Shown here in pieces: positions 33,978 through 42,047 of a stretch of DNA of 64,000 nucleotides. The translations under genes and the position numbers were made by a program. Where the stretch lies: NCBI GenBank assembly GCA_902776435.1, contig CACYQB010000012.1, positions 1-64,000 of the forward strand, written 5' to 3'. How positions within the stretch are numbered: position 1 is the first letter of the stretch; every line of letters begins with the position of its first letter. The DNA is from an uncultured Bacteroidales bacterium (GTDB taxonomy: Bacteria > Bacteroidota > Bacteroidia > Bacteroidales > Muribaculaceae). A model generated the notes under the pieces. It was not told where the DNA came from. It saw only the letters and a program-made list of their open reading frames with translations, and searched no databases.

Positions 33978-35012
33978 ATGGAATACGTAAAACTGGGAAA
34001 TTCTGACTTGCGTGTATCGCGCATCTGTCTGGGCTGCATGGGATTCGGCGACCCGACCATCGGCCAGCACTCATGGACCATCGGTGAGGAGCCGACACGG
34101 GAAATCATCCGCCGCTCGCTTGACCTTGGCGTGAACTTTTTTGACACCGCCATCGCCTACCAGTTGGGCACGTCTGAGCAGTATGTGGGGCTGGCTTTGC
34201 GCGACATGGCACGGCGTGAGGACGTGGTCGTGGCCACCAAATTCCTGCCGCGTACCGACGAGGAGATTGCCAATGGCATCAACGGCCGCCAGCATGTGCT
34301 GAACAACATCGACAGCAGCCTGCAGCACCTGGGCATGGATTATGTGGACCTGTACATCTACCACATCTGGGACTACAAAACGCCCGCCGAGGAAATTCTG
34401 GAGGGTATGAACGAGGCCGTCCGTACAGGCAAGGCCCGCTATATCGGCATCGCCAACGCCTATGCCTACCAGTTGGCCAAGATGAATGCACTGGCCGAAA
34501 AGAATGGCTGGGCGAAGTTCATCAGCGTGCAGAACCACTACAACCTGATTATGCGCGAGGAAGAGCGTGAGATGCAGCCGCTGTGCCGCGAGGACAATAT
34601 CGCCCAGACTCCCTACAGTGCACTGGCCTCAGGCAAACTGGCCAAGCGTCCCGGCGAGACCTCCGCGCGACAGGAGAAAGACGCCTTCATGCACTTCAAG
34701 TATGACGCCACCGCCGAGCAGGACAACCGCATCGTGGAGCGCGTCGTGGAACTGGCCGACCGCTATGGCGTGGAGATGACGCAGATTTCGTTGGCCTGGC
34801 TGCTGACCAAGGTGGAGTCGCCCATCGTGGGAGCCACCAAACTCCACCACATCGAGGGCGCCGTCCGCTCACTCGACATTCGTCTGACAGCCGACGACAT
34901 CCGCTATCTCGAAGAGCCCTACGTGCCGCACAATCTCTCGGGCGTGATGGCCGTCAACAAACCTATCATGGACACCGATCCCGTGTGGGTATCGGCCGCA
35001 AAAAACAAATGA
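33978..35012 (+). CDS. Aldo/keto reductase (YajO/AKR11-like)
   Basis: 344 residues. EYVKLGNSDLRVSRICLGCMGFGDP start, tetrad in FFDTAIAYQLGTSEQ, ATKFLP and YIYHIW, and IVGATKLHHIEGAV near the end. Cytosolic NADPH-dependent reductase. Stands alone on the plus strand between minus-strand operons. Confidence 0.92.
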   Translation: MEYVKLGNSDLRVSRICLGCMGFGDPTIGQHSWTIGEEPTREIIRRSLDLGVNFFDTAIAYQLGTSEQYVGLALRDMARREDVVVATKFLPRTDEEIANGINGRQHVLNNIDSSLQHLGMDYVDLYIYHIWDYKTPAEEILEGMNEAVRTGKARYIGIANAYAYQLAKMNALAEKNGWAKFISVQNHYNLIMREEEREMQPLCREDNIAQTPYSALASGKLAKRPGETSARQEKDAFMHFKYDATAEQDNRIVERVVELADRYGVEMTQISLAWLLTKVESPIVGATKLHHIEGAVRSLDIRLTADDIRYLEEPYVPHNLSGVMAVNKPIMDTDPVWVSAAKNK

Positions 35013-35048
35013 GGTAAGAGATAATAGAGAAGTTGTATCGTAATGAAG

Positions 35049-35085
35049 AGAGCCCCAAAAGTATTGTGTCCAACTTTTGGGGCTC
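35049..35085. terminator. Perfect hairpin between convergent genes
   Basis: GAGCCCCAAAAGT and ACTTTTGGGGCTC pair perfectly. The loop shares its sequence with the hairpin at 13099-13142 (minus-strand reading AAAAGTTGGACACAAT). Confidence 0.7.
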
Positions 35086-35126
35086 ATTTCGATTATTTGA
35101 CAATTGATTCTATGCTTGGCCAGTTA

Positions 35127-35738
35127 TCAGTATCCCATGCCTTTCAACCACTTCTCGACTTTAGCCTTACCCGTGCGCACGTCGTGGCCGTAGATGGCAA
35201 AACCTTTGGTCACGGTGGCGTTGGGATAGGCGGCTTTCACGTCCTCGACGGTTGAGGCCAGTCCACTGCCCTCATGGGTAGCAAACGGTATGAGCGTCTT
35301 GCCATTCAGGTCATTCTCCTTGAAGAAAGTGAACATGACCTGTGGATAAGTGCCCCACCAGATGGGGCCGCCGATGAAGACGGTGTCATACTGGGACAAG
35401 TCAGGAACTTCACCCTCATAGGGAGGCAGTTCGCCTTTATTTGCCTCTTCCTGGGCAAGGTTGATCAGCGGCGTGTAAGCCATGCCGTCATACTTGTGGG
35501 TGACGATCTCAAATTGATCAGCCCCTGTGATTTCACTGATATAGTCGGCGACAATCTTGGTGTTGCCCACTTCAATGTTCCCTACTGCGTAGTTATCTCC
35601 CGCATGCGAGAAGAAAACCACCAATGCTTTGGAATTCTTTTCCATATCTTTACTCTGGTTTTTGGTCGCACTCTGCCCGTTGCACGCGGTAGCACACAAC
35701 GTGGCAAGCACAGCCATGATGATTGATTTCAGTTTCAT
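35127..35738 (-). CDS. Flavodoxin lipoprotein
   Basis: 203 residues with a lipoprotein-type signal (MKLKSIIMAVLATLCATAC, Cys19). The flavodoxin domain has VVFFSHAGDNYAVGNIEVGNT (FMN loop region), VFIGGPIWWGTYPQVMFTFF (FMN stacking WW) and IPFATHEGSGLASTVEDV, as in the flavodoxin_4 group. Attached outside the cytoplasm. Last of the six-gene operon read from 39683. Confidence 0.87.
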   Translation of the reverse strand: MKLKSIIMAVLATLCATACNGQSATKNQSKDMEKNSKALVVFFSHAGDNYAVGNIEVGNTKIVADYISEITGADQFEIVTHKYDGMAYTPLINLAQEEANKGELPPYEGEVPDLSQYDTVFIGGPIWWGTYPQVMFTFFKENDLNGKTLIPFATHEGSGLASTVEDVKAAYPNATVTKGFAIYGHDVRTGKAKVEKWLKGMGY

Positions 35739-35747
35739 ATTATATTC

Positions 35748-36752
35748 TTATAGTTGGTTGTAGATTTCATCGGTCACAGGCTCCAACCACTCATTGGAGG
35801 CTCCCTCTTGCACGTCCTTATGATAGGTCAAGTGCTGGAACCATGAGTCGCGAGCCGCGCCATGCCAGTGCTTCGCCTCGGCAGGAATAGCGATTACTGT
35901 ACCAGGAGTCATCTCAATCGGCTCCTTGCCCCATTCCTGGTACCAGCCACGGCCAGCAACACAGATCAGCACCTGCACCTGCTTGTGGTGGATGTGCCAG
36001 TTGTTGCGGCAGCGAGGCTCGAAGGTGACATTGAATATGCCGCCACCCATGTCGGCCAAGTAACTGTTGCCGATGAAGTACTGGGCATAGCCGGAATTCG
36101 GCTCACCCTTAGGCCAATTGCTTATCAGGGTATATCCCTCCTTATCGAGCCAGGCACACAGTTCGTCCACCAGTTCCTGGGAATTTCCCATATTCACTGC
36201 GCCCTGCTTGTGTGCGGCCAGTTGCGGTGCCACACCCACAAGGCCGCTCAGAGCAGCCACGGTCACGATTTCGCGGTCGGCCACATTGAGTTGGTCGCTA
36301 GCGAAAATGTCACCAAAGAGGTGTGACTTCAGGTAGTAGTCGTCCTGCGGACAGAAGGCGTAGTCAAACGGACGGCCCGAAAGTTGTGTCTGGTTCCTCA
36401 CGCCCACTTCGTAGGCCATCTGGGCATCGTCCCACTCAGCAGGACGTGTCCATGGCATGCCCTCCTGCCAATTAGGTTTCCTGTTTTCCAGCACCTTGCT
36501 CAATACACCGAGCGCATTCAGCGAGCGCGGAAATCCCGTGTAGGCATACAGTTGCGAGAATGCCTCTTTCAGTTCGTTGATGGTCACGCCACCATCGAGC
36601 GCCTGCTTCACTGCAGGTTCCAACCGTTCCATGTCACCCTGTGCCATCAAGCAGGCACATGCGGCCAATCCCTTCTGACGCTCGGTCAGCGTCTGTCCGT
36701 TCACTGTTACCATCGTCAATAATGCTATAATGATGAATGATATGGTTCTCAT
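35748..36752 (-). CDS. Secreted carboxymuconolactone decarboxylase-like protein with C-terminal cupin
   Basis: 334 residues, signal peptide ending TVNGQ. Two CMD/AhpD-like helical units (LTERQKGLAACACLMAQGDMERLEPAVKQAL and LNVADREIVTVAALSGLVGVAPQLAAHKQGAVNMG) are followed by a cupin (NNWHIHHKQVQVLICVAGRGWYQEWG, IPAEAKHWHGA). The pair ACAC could be a redox-active Cys pair as in AhpD. CMD-cupin fusions commonly sit with flavodoxin, AKR and alpha/beta hydrolase genes. Start overlaps the stop of the upstream hydrolase. Confidence 0.87.
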   Translation of the reverse strand: MRTISFIIIALLTMVTVNGQTLTERQKGLAACACLMAQGDMERLEPAVKQALDGGVTINELKEAFSQLYAYTGFPRSLNALGVLSKVLENRKPNWQEGMPWTRPAEWDDAQMAYEVGVRNQTQLSGRPFDYAFCPQDDYYLKSHLFGDIFASDQLNVADREIVTVAALSGLVGVAPQLAAHKQGAVNMGNSQELVDELCAWLDKEGYTLISNWPKGEPNSGYAQYFIGNSYLADMGGGIFNVTFEPRCRNNWHIHHKQVQVLICVAGRGWYQEWGKEPIEMTPGTVIAIPAEAKHWHGAARDSWFQHLTYHKDVQEGASNEWLEPVTDEIYNQL

Positions 36753-37858
36753 TTCAGATTATCCTTAAAAAATTGTTCCATCTTGTCATAAGGAATCTTA
36801 CCGTTCTTGTCGTCATAGAGGTCGGTATGTACCGCACCGGGAATGATGAGCAATTCCTTATTGCCCACGGTCTTGCTCACGCCTTCGACCTTGACACCCG
36901 TCATCTTCTCAAAGGCATATTCGCTGAAATAGCGCGAATGGGCTTTCTCGCCGTGAATGAGCAGCACGGGGTTCTCAATCTCGTGTGCCCAGGCCAGCAG
37001 GGGTTGGTTCATGAACGACTGGCAGCCGGTCACGTTCCATCCGTCGGTAGAGTTGCCGCTGCGCTCGTGATAGCCGCGCTTGGTCTTGTAATAGTCATAA
37101 TAGTCCTTGACAAAGAAGGGCGCGTCCTCGGGCAGAGGGTCAACGACACCACCAGCACGCTTGTAAGTTCCGGCCTTGTAATCCTCGGTACGCTGAGCGG
37201 CCATCGCCTTGCGTTTTTCCATGCGCTGCTCCTTAGTGTCCTCGCTCTTGAAATAACCTTCCACATTCACCTTGCTCATGTCGTACATAGTCGAGGCAAC
37301 GGTAGCCTTGATGCGGGGGTCGAGGGCGGCTGCATTCACTGCCATGCCTCCCCATCCGCAGATGCCGATGATACCGATACGCTCAGGATCCACGTTGTCC
37401 AGTGTAGAAAGAAAATCGACAGCTGCAAGGAAATCCTCGGTGTTGATGTCAGGCGATGCCATACGGCGAGGCTCCCCGCCGCTCTCTCCTGTAAATGAAG
37501 GGTCGAAAGCAATAGTCAGGAATCCACGCTCGGCCATGTGCTGGGCGTAAAGGCCTGAACACTGTTCCTTGACTGCGCCAAAGGGTCCACTCACTGCGAT
37601 GGCAGCCAGTTTTCCGTTGGCATCCTTCGGCATATACATATCTGCTGCCAGTTCTATGCCATAACGGTTGCGGAATGTGACCTTTTTGTGGTCAACCTTA
37701 TCACTCTTGGGGAACGTCTTGTCCCACTCTTGGGTCAAATTCAATGTCGTATTCATATTTTCTTCATCTTTGTTATTATTCTCTCCCGTAGTGCAGCCGA
37801 CCATCATCACGGCCAACAACGCTGCTGCGAATATCATTTTCTTCATGTTCGTCCTCAT
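36749..37858 (-). CDS. Dienelactone-hydrolase-like lipoprotein
   Basis: 369 residues; MKKMIFAAALLAVMMVGC is a lipoprotein signal. KVTFRNRYGIELAADMYMP and IGIIGICGWGGMAVNAA place a Cys where Ser is usual in alpha/beta hydrolases, the feature of the DLH/YcjY-like family; HGEKAHSRYFSEYAFEK and the final PGAVHTDLYDD (His) complete the triad. Hydrolyses a small ester or lactone outside the cytoplasm. Overlaps the CMD-cupin gene by 4 bases. Confidence 0.85.
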   Translation of the reverse strand: MRTNMKKMIFAAALLAVMMVGCTTGENNNKDEENMNTTLNLTQEWDKTFPKSDKVDHKKVTFRNRYGIELAADMYMPKDANGKLAAIAVSGPFGAVKEQCSGLYAQHMAERGFLTIAFDPSFTGESGGEPRRMASPDINTEDFLAAVDFLSTLDNVDPERIGIIGICGWGGMAVNAAALDPRIKATVASTMYDMSKVNVEGYFKSEDTKEQRMEKRKAMAAQRTEDYKAGTYKRAGGVVDPLPEDAPFFVKDYYDYYKTKRGYHERSGNSTDGWNVTGCQSFMNQPLLAWAHEIENPVLLIHGEKAHSRYFSEYAFEKMTGVKVEGVSKTVGNKELLIIPGAVHTDLYDDKNGKIPYDKMEQFFKDNLK

Positions 37859-37867
37859 TAATGGTTA

Positions 37868-38818
37868 TCATTCATCAAGATTCACCAGGGTGTATGTCTT
37901 TGACCCGAGGCCAATCTGTTCAGCATATTCGGTGATATATGTGCCATGCTGGCGATTGATGCGCTCAATCAGGGGCTTGTTGTCATCATCGGGTTTGCCC
38001 TTGTAGTTGAACACCTTGTCCAGACAGGCTTGGTCAACAGCAACCGGATCAAGTGATGCCATGATTCCCATGTCCTGCAATTCAGGTTTAGCAGGGTTTC
38101 CGTCACAGTCGCAGTCAACAGACATGTTGTTCATCACGTTGATGTAAATGACGTGACCGCTGAAGTAGTTGTGCACCGCTTGGGCCGCCGCAGCCATCGA
38201 CTCGAGAAATCCGTCTTGGTCATCAATGTGATTCCACAGATCAGCAGCATCTTCGGTGATACCAGCAGTATGGATATTGGCCTTTCCCGCTGTGGAGGCC
38301 ACACCGATACTGGCATTCTTCAGCACACCGCCGAAGCCGCCCATAGCGTGCCCCTTGAAGTGAGCAAGGTTAATCATGAAGTCATAGTTGGGCAGATGGT
38401 TGCCAACGATGTTGTAACGCAGGTGCTTGTGATCCTTCACAGGTATGCGTATATCTCCGTACTCATCCATCAGGTCAACGGCGAAGATACTGTCAAAGCC
38501 ATGTTCGTGGATTGTTTCCCAATGCTTTTTGGGATCCATACGCGTGCCAGGATAGGCGGTACAGCATTCCACGATGGTGCCGTTTACCTCTTCCACAAGC
38601 TGACGTATCAACTGCGGCTTCAGGTAGTGCGTATTGCCACCCTCGCCCGTTGAGATTTTCACGGCCACACGGCCAGTCGCTTCCACGCCCAGGGCCTTAT
38701 AGATTTTCACCAATGACTCGGGCGTTATCTCCTTGGTGAAATACACCTTGGGCTGCGCCATCGTTGCTACTGATGCCATCATCAGCACAGCAGCCAACAA
38801 AAATCTTACCTTTTTCAT
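37868..38818 (-). CDS. Exported DUF362 protein
   Basis: 316 residues from ATG 38818, signal peptide ending ATMAQ. KISTGEGGNTHYLKPQLIRQLVEEV, NLAHFKGHAMGGFGGVLKNASIGVAS and ASLDPVAVDQACLDKV are the DUF362 signature. Cys-containing loop SVDCDCDGNP. In other anaerobes DUF362 proteins are linked to iron-sulfur or redox functions, not clearly defined. Second gene of the operon, 10 bases before the hydrolase. Confidence 0.85.
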   Translation of the reverse strand: MKKVRFLLAAVLMMASVATMAQPKVYFTKEITPESLVKIYKALGVEATGRVAVKISTGEGGNTHYLKPQLIRQLVEEVNGTIVECCTAYPGTRMDPKKHWETIHEHGFDSIFAVDLMDEYGDIRIPVKDHKHLRYNIVGNHLPNYDFMINLAHFKGHAMGGFGGVLKNASIGVASTAGKANIHTAGITEDAADLWNHIDDQDGFLESMAAAAQAVHNYFSGHVIYINVMNNMSVDCDCDGNPAKPELQDMGIMASLDPVAVDQACLDKVFNYKGKPDDDNKPLIERINRQHGTYITEYAEQIGLGSKTYTLVNLDE

Positions 38819-38837
38819 AATAAACATGTTTATAGTT

Positions 38838-39683
38838 TTATCCGTAATTACTAATCAGGTACTTCACAAACTGCGGGTCACCAAAGTTGATGGTTCCCGT
38901 GTCGTGCTGGTTCAACTTGGCAATCTGTTCCATGTCGTCAGCCGCCAGCGTGAAGTCAAAGATGTCGAAGTTCTGCGCCATGCGCTCCTTGTGACTCGAC
39001 TTGGGGATGGCAACAATGCCGCGTTGTGTGAGCCAGCGCAAGGCAACCTGGGCTGCACTCTTATTGTACTTGGCACCAATGGCTGCAAGTTCCTCACTCT
39101 TCACGATGCCATCGACACCCTGTCCGCCCAGCGGGCCCCACGCCATCATCTTCGTGCCGAACTCAGCATGAAGCGGCTCGATACCGGTCTGCTGGATGAA
39201 CGTATTGCACTGCAGCTGGTTGACCATCGGCTTCACGTCAACATAATGTGCAAAGTCAAAGAAGCGGCCAGCCTGGAAGTTGCTCACGCCGATGGCGCGC
39301 ACCTTACCGTCGCGATAAGCCTTCTCCATCGCACGCCATGAGCCGAACACGTCGCCATAGGCCTGGTGGATGAGTAGCAGGTCGATGTACTCGGTCTGCA
39401 ATTTGCGCAGGCTCTCGTCAATGCTCCGTGCAGCCTTTTCCTCGCCAGCATTGCTGATCCACACTTTGGTCACGAGAAACAGGTCCTCACGCTTGATTCC
39501 GCTTTTGCGCCATGCATTGCCCACGCCCTCTTCGTTGGCATAGGCCTGTGCTGTGTCTATCAGTCTATAGCCCACGCTGAGCGCATCTCTCACACATCGT
39601 TCACACTCGTCCGGGCTCACCAGAAACACGCCGTAGCCCAGAGTCGGCATTTCAACGCCGTTAGATAATTTGATGTAATCCAT
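38838..39683 (-). CDS. Aldo/keto reductase (AKR5-like)
   Basis: 281 residues. IDTAQAYANE, VTKVW and LIHQAYG supply the tetrad; IPKSSHKERMAQNFDIFDF binds NADPH. Related to the AKR at 11035-11868. First gene of the six-gene operon; divergent from AraC regulator at 40081. Confidence 0.92.
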   Translation of the reverse strand: MDYIKLSNGVEMPTLGYGVFLVSPDECERCVRDALSVGYRLIDTAQAYANEEGVGNAWRKSGIKREDLFLVTKVWISNAGEEKAARSIDESLRKLQTEYIDLLLIHQAYGDVFGSWRAMEKAYRDGKVRAIGVSNFQAGRFFDFAHYVDVKPMVNQLQCNTFIQQTGIEPLHAEFGTKMMAWGPLGGQGVDGIVKSEELAAIGAKYNKSAAQVALRWLTQRGIVAIPKSSHKERMAQNFDIFDFTLAADDMEQIAKLNQHDTGTINFGDPQFVKYLISNYG

Positions 39684-39830
39684 ATGAGATATTTTGTCTT
39701 ATTATTGTCACAAGAATCTCATGAATAATGATTCTTTTTCTCGATGCAAAGTAACGACGATTTTTTGATGCCAATGTTTCACAAAAAGCATCACAATTTT
39801 CACTTTTTTCATCATTTTTTTGATTACTTG

Positions 39831-39862
39831 TTTTTTATAGTGTAATTTTGCACTATAAAAAA
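39831..39862 (+). promoter_or_regulatory. Perfect 12-bp inverted repeat around a -7 box
   Basis: TTTTTTATAGTG, the spacer TAATTTTG, then CACTATAAAAAA. The spacer is an exact TAnnTTTG box in plus orientation, so a dimeric regulator bound here would control the promoter. The nearest plus gene is the AraC regulator, beyond the S element. Confidence 0.55.
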
Positions 39863-40062
39863 CGTAAACTCGATGAAAATCGTTCGCTAAGAATCAATAC
39901 GTTAGCATCTCCCCCTCTAAATTAGAGGGGGTGCCCGAAGGGCAGGGGCGTTGATGCTACCGCGAGGGAGCATGCCTTGGGTTGCATCGACGCCCCCCAC
40001 CCCCCTCTTATCCAAGAGGGGGAGCTAAGTTTCAATAGTTTATTTTCATCGAACTCACGTTA
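39861..40062. repeat. Intergenic element, family S, copy 2
   Basis: Ends AACGTAAACTCGATGAAAAT and TTTTCATCGAACTCACGTTA, inner hairpins CCCCCTCTAAATTAGAGGGGG and CCCCCTCTTATCCAAGAGGGGG. Inserted between the palindromic promoter and the AraC gene. Confidence 0.8.
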
Positions 40063-40080
40063 AATAACAATTATTCGGCA

Positions 40081-40926
40081 ATGAAGGTAGATTTTCATTT
40101 TTCCACCGACTTCTACGGGATGAATGCCCGCGAATTGAGCCACACCTGCATGCATCTGATTTGCACTGCCGGCGAGGGCAGTTTCGTGTTCAACGAGAAG
40201 TGCTACCATATTATGAAAAACGACCTTGTCGTTATCCCATTTCCCCATCGGGTAAAGAACATTGCCGCGGCCCCCGGCATGCAACTCGAATGGTTTGCAG
40301 CAGACTACAACTTCTTGCAGAGCCTGTTGCCATCGAACAACTACAGCATCGGGGGTAGCATCAGCCTGAACCAGAATCCGGTCATATCACTCACCGACGC
40401 CCAGGCGAGCCGCTTACTGGAAGATTTCCACCGCTTGAAGGAACGAATGGCCGACCGCCACTTGCTTTTCTACCAGGAAATGATGGGCAGCCTGTGCCTG
40501 ACCATGATGTATGACATTTTTGAGCCACACTCCCAACGCGATGCAACGGCAGCCCATAGTGACCGCACCGCCTACATCGTAAAGCAGTTGATGCAACTGC
40601 TCTCCACGGGTATCAGCCTCACAGAGCGCGATGTGAGTTACTACGCCGAACGTTTGAACGTCTCTCCCAAGTATCTGTCGGCCACCGTCAAGCGTGTGAC
40701 AGGACACAGCGTGACATCCTATATCAACCGCCACACCATACCCATGTTGAAGGACCTCCTGGGAGACGAACGCTTGTCGCTGACGCAAATTGCCGAACGG
40801 ATGCATTTCACCTCCCTCTCCTACTTCAGCCGCTACTGCACCAAGCACCTGGGCCAGTCTCCCAGCGAATACCGGCAGAGCCTTCAACCCAAGGGGATAG
40901 GATTTTCTCCTGAAAGAAACCCGTAA
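40081..40926 (+). CDS. AraC-family regulator with cupin-type sensor
   Basis: 281 residues. The N-terminus reads as an AraC-binding beta barrel (about 1-100, MHLICTAGEGSFVFNEKCYHIMKNDLVVIPFPHRVKNI), then linker helices and a double HTH (NVSPKYLSATVKRVTGHSV, LTQIAERMHFTSLSYFSRYCTKHLGQSPSEY). Different subgroup from the other two AraC regulators. Divergent from the AKR-flavodoxin operon, its probable target. Confidence 0.92.
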   Translation: MKVDFHFSTDFYGMNARELSHTCMHLICTAGEGSFVFNEKCYHIMKNDLVVIPFPHRVKNIAAAPGMQLEWFAADYNFLQSLLPSNNYSIGGSISLNQNPVISLTDAQASRLLEDFHRLKERMADRHLLFYQEMMGSLCLTMMYDIFEPHSQRDATAAHSDRTAYIVKQLMQLLSTGISLTERDVSYYAERLNVSPKYLSATVKRVTGHSVTSYINRHTIPMLKDLLGDERLSLTQIAERMHFTSLSYFSRYCTKHLGQSPSEYRQSLQPKGIGFSPERNP

Positions 40927-40943
40927 TCAGATGCTTCCGCCCA

Positions 40944-41903
40944 TCACATTCTCACGGTGCTGATATCGACGAGTCCGTTGACGATGGCATAGATGGTCAA
41001 TCCGGCAGGGCTGTGAATCTGCAGTTTGCGGGCAATGTTGCGACGGTGTGTGATGACTGTATTGACCGAGATGGCCAAGTGGTCGGCTATTTCCTTATTG
41101 GCCATTCCCTGAACGAGGGCAATGATAATGTCTTTCTCACGGTCTGAAAGGGTTTCGGCCCGCTGATTCTTTCCTTTTGCCACCATTTTGTTGATGTTCC
41201 TGGTCACATCGCCATGTTTAACACGGTGTTCCAAGCGTCGAATGGCAGGGACGAAAATTTGATCCTCGACCATGGCATGCTGCCGCAGCCACACCTCGTT
41301 CTCATAGATGTCATGCAGCGTGGCTGTCAATTGGTTGTTATGTAGCCCGTCTTGTGGCAGATACTTGATGATGAGGATTTTGAGTTCATGCAGCTGTTGA
41401 TCGACAGCATCATGGTGCTTGGAGAAAGTTTCCACATTGTAGTCGCTGGCAGGTTGGCCGTCGAGCAGGGACTTGACATAAGGGAATAGAGTCTGCTGCT
41501 CATAATTCATGTGACGGCGTATTTCGCAGGCATACTCATCATAGAGCCGCATAATCAGTTGAGCCAGCGAGTTTCCTTCGATAAGCGATTCCTCCAGTTC
41601 TCGACGGATATAAGGCAACTGAAAGTCGATAAAATAGGCATGACTGGCATCAAGATATTGTAGCAACGTGGATACAGAGATCTGATTGTCGTTTTCTGTT
41701 ACTTCGATGCCGTTGATGGTATAGTTGACCACGGTCAGAAACGTATGGGTGTCCACGCCGTTGCTCTCGCAGGTCTCTCTCACCGTCTTGTCGCCAAAAC
41801 CGAGACTGATGCCGAAAGCGCCGAGCGCTTGAAGCAGGTTATAGTTATCGCCAATGAGCGATATCATCTTGTCTTCTGCTTCATATATCTTCTGCTCTTT
41901 CAT
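40944..41903 (-). CDS. Hemerythrin-like sensor fused to a LuxR-type DNA-binding domain
   Basis: 319 residues. Residues 1-75 resemble the ScdA/DUF1858-type N-terminal domain (ISLIGDNYNLLQALGAFGISLGFGDKTVRETC). Residues about 80-235 have the His/Glu-rich four-helix pattern of hemerythrin (DASHAYFIDFQLP, EIRRHMNYEQQTLFPYV, FSKHHDAVDQQL, WLRQHAMVEDQIFVPAI). The C-terminus is a LuxR HTH (TLSDREKDIIIALVQGMANKEIADHLAISVNTVITHRRNI). A di-iron centre sensing O2, NO or iron and directly controlling transcription is implied. Lies downstream of the TonB-M16 cluster and has its own promoter. Confidence 0.88.
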   Translation of the reverse strand: MKEQKIYEAEDKMISLIGDNYNLLQALGAFGISLGFGDKTVRETCESNGVDTHTFLTVVNYTINGIEVTENDNQISVSTLLQYLDASHAYFIDFQLPYIRRELEESLIEGNSLAQLIMRLYDEYACEIRRHMNYEQQTLFPYVKSLLDGQPASDYNVETFSKHHDAVDQQLHELKILIIKYLPQDGLHNNQLTATLHDIYENEVWLRQHAMVEDQIFVPAIRRLEHRVKHGDVTRNINKMVAKGKNQRAETLSDREKDIIIALVQGMANKEIADHLAISVNTVITHRRNIARKLQIHSPAGLTIYAIVNGLVDISTVRM

Positions 41904-41928
41904 CGTTGCCTGTGTTTTTATTCTGGGG

Positions 41929-41960
41929 CAAAATTAGCCATGACTATCGTGCCTTGCAAT
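41929..41960 (-). promoter_or_regulatory. Promoter of the hemerythrin-LuxR gene
   Basis: Minus strand ATTG (41957-41960), 20 bp, TAATTTTG (41929-41936). Confidence 0.55.
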
Positions 41961-41987
41961 CATCATTATTAGGTATTTATGACAAAT

Positions 41988-42014
41988 AATGCCCCCAAAA
42001 ATGATGGGGGCATT
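41988..42014 (-). terminator. Hairpin terminator after the M16 protease gene
   Basis: AATGCCCCC, 9-base loop, GGGGGCATT, about 34 bases past the M16 stop; ends the 50750-42048 operon and separates it from the regulator. Confidence 0.7.
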
Positions 42015-42047
42015 CTATTACAGTTAAACTGCTGATGCTTTCATGGG

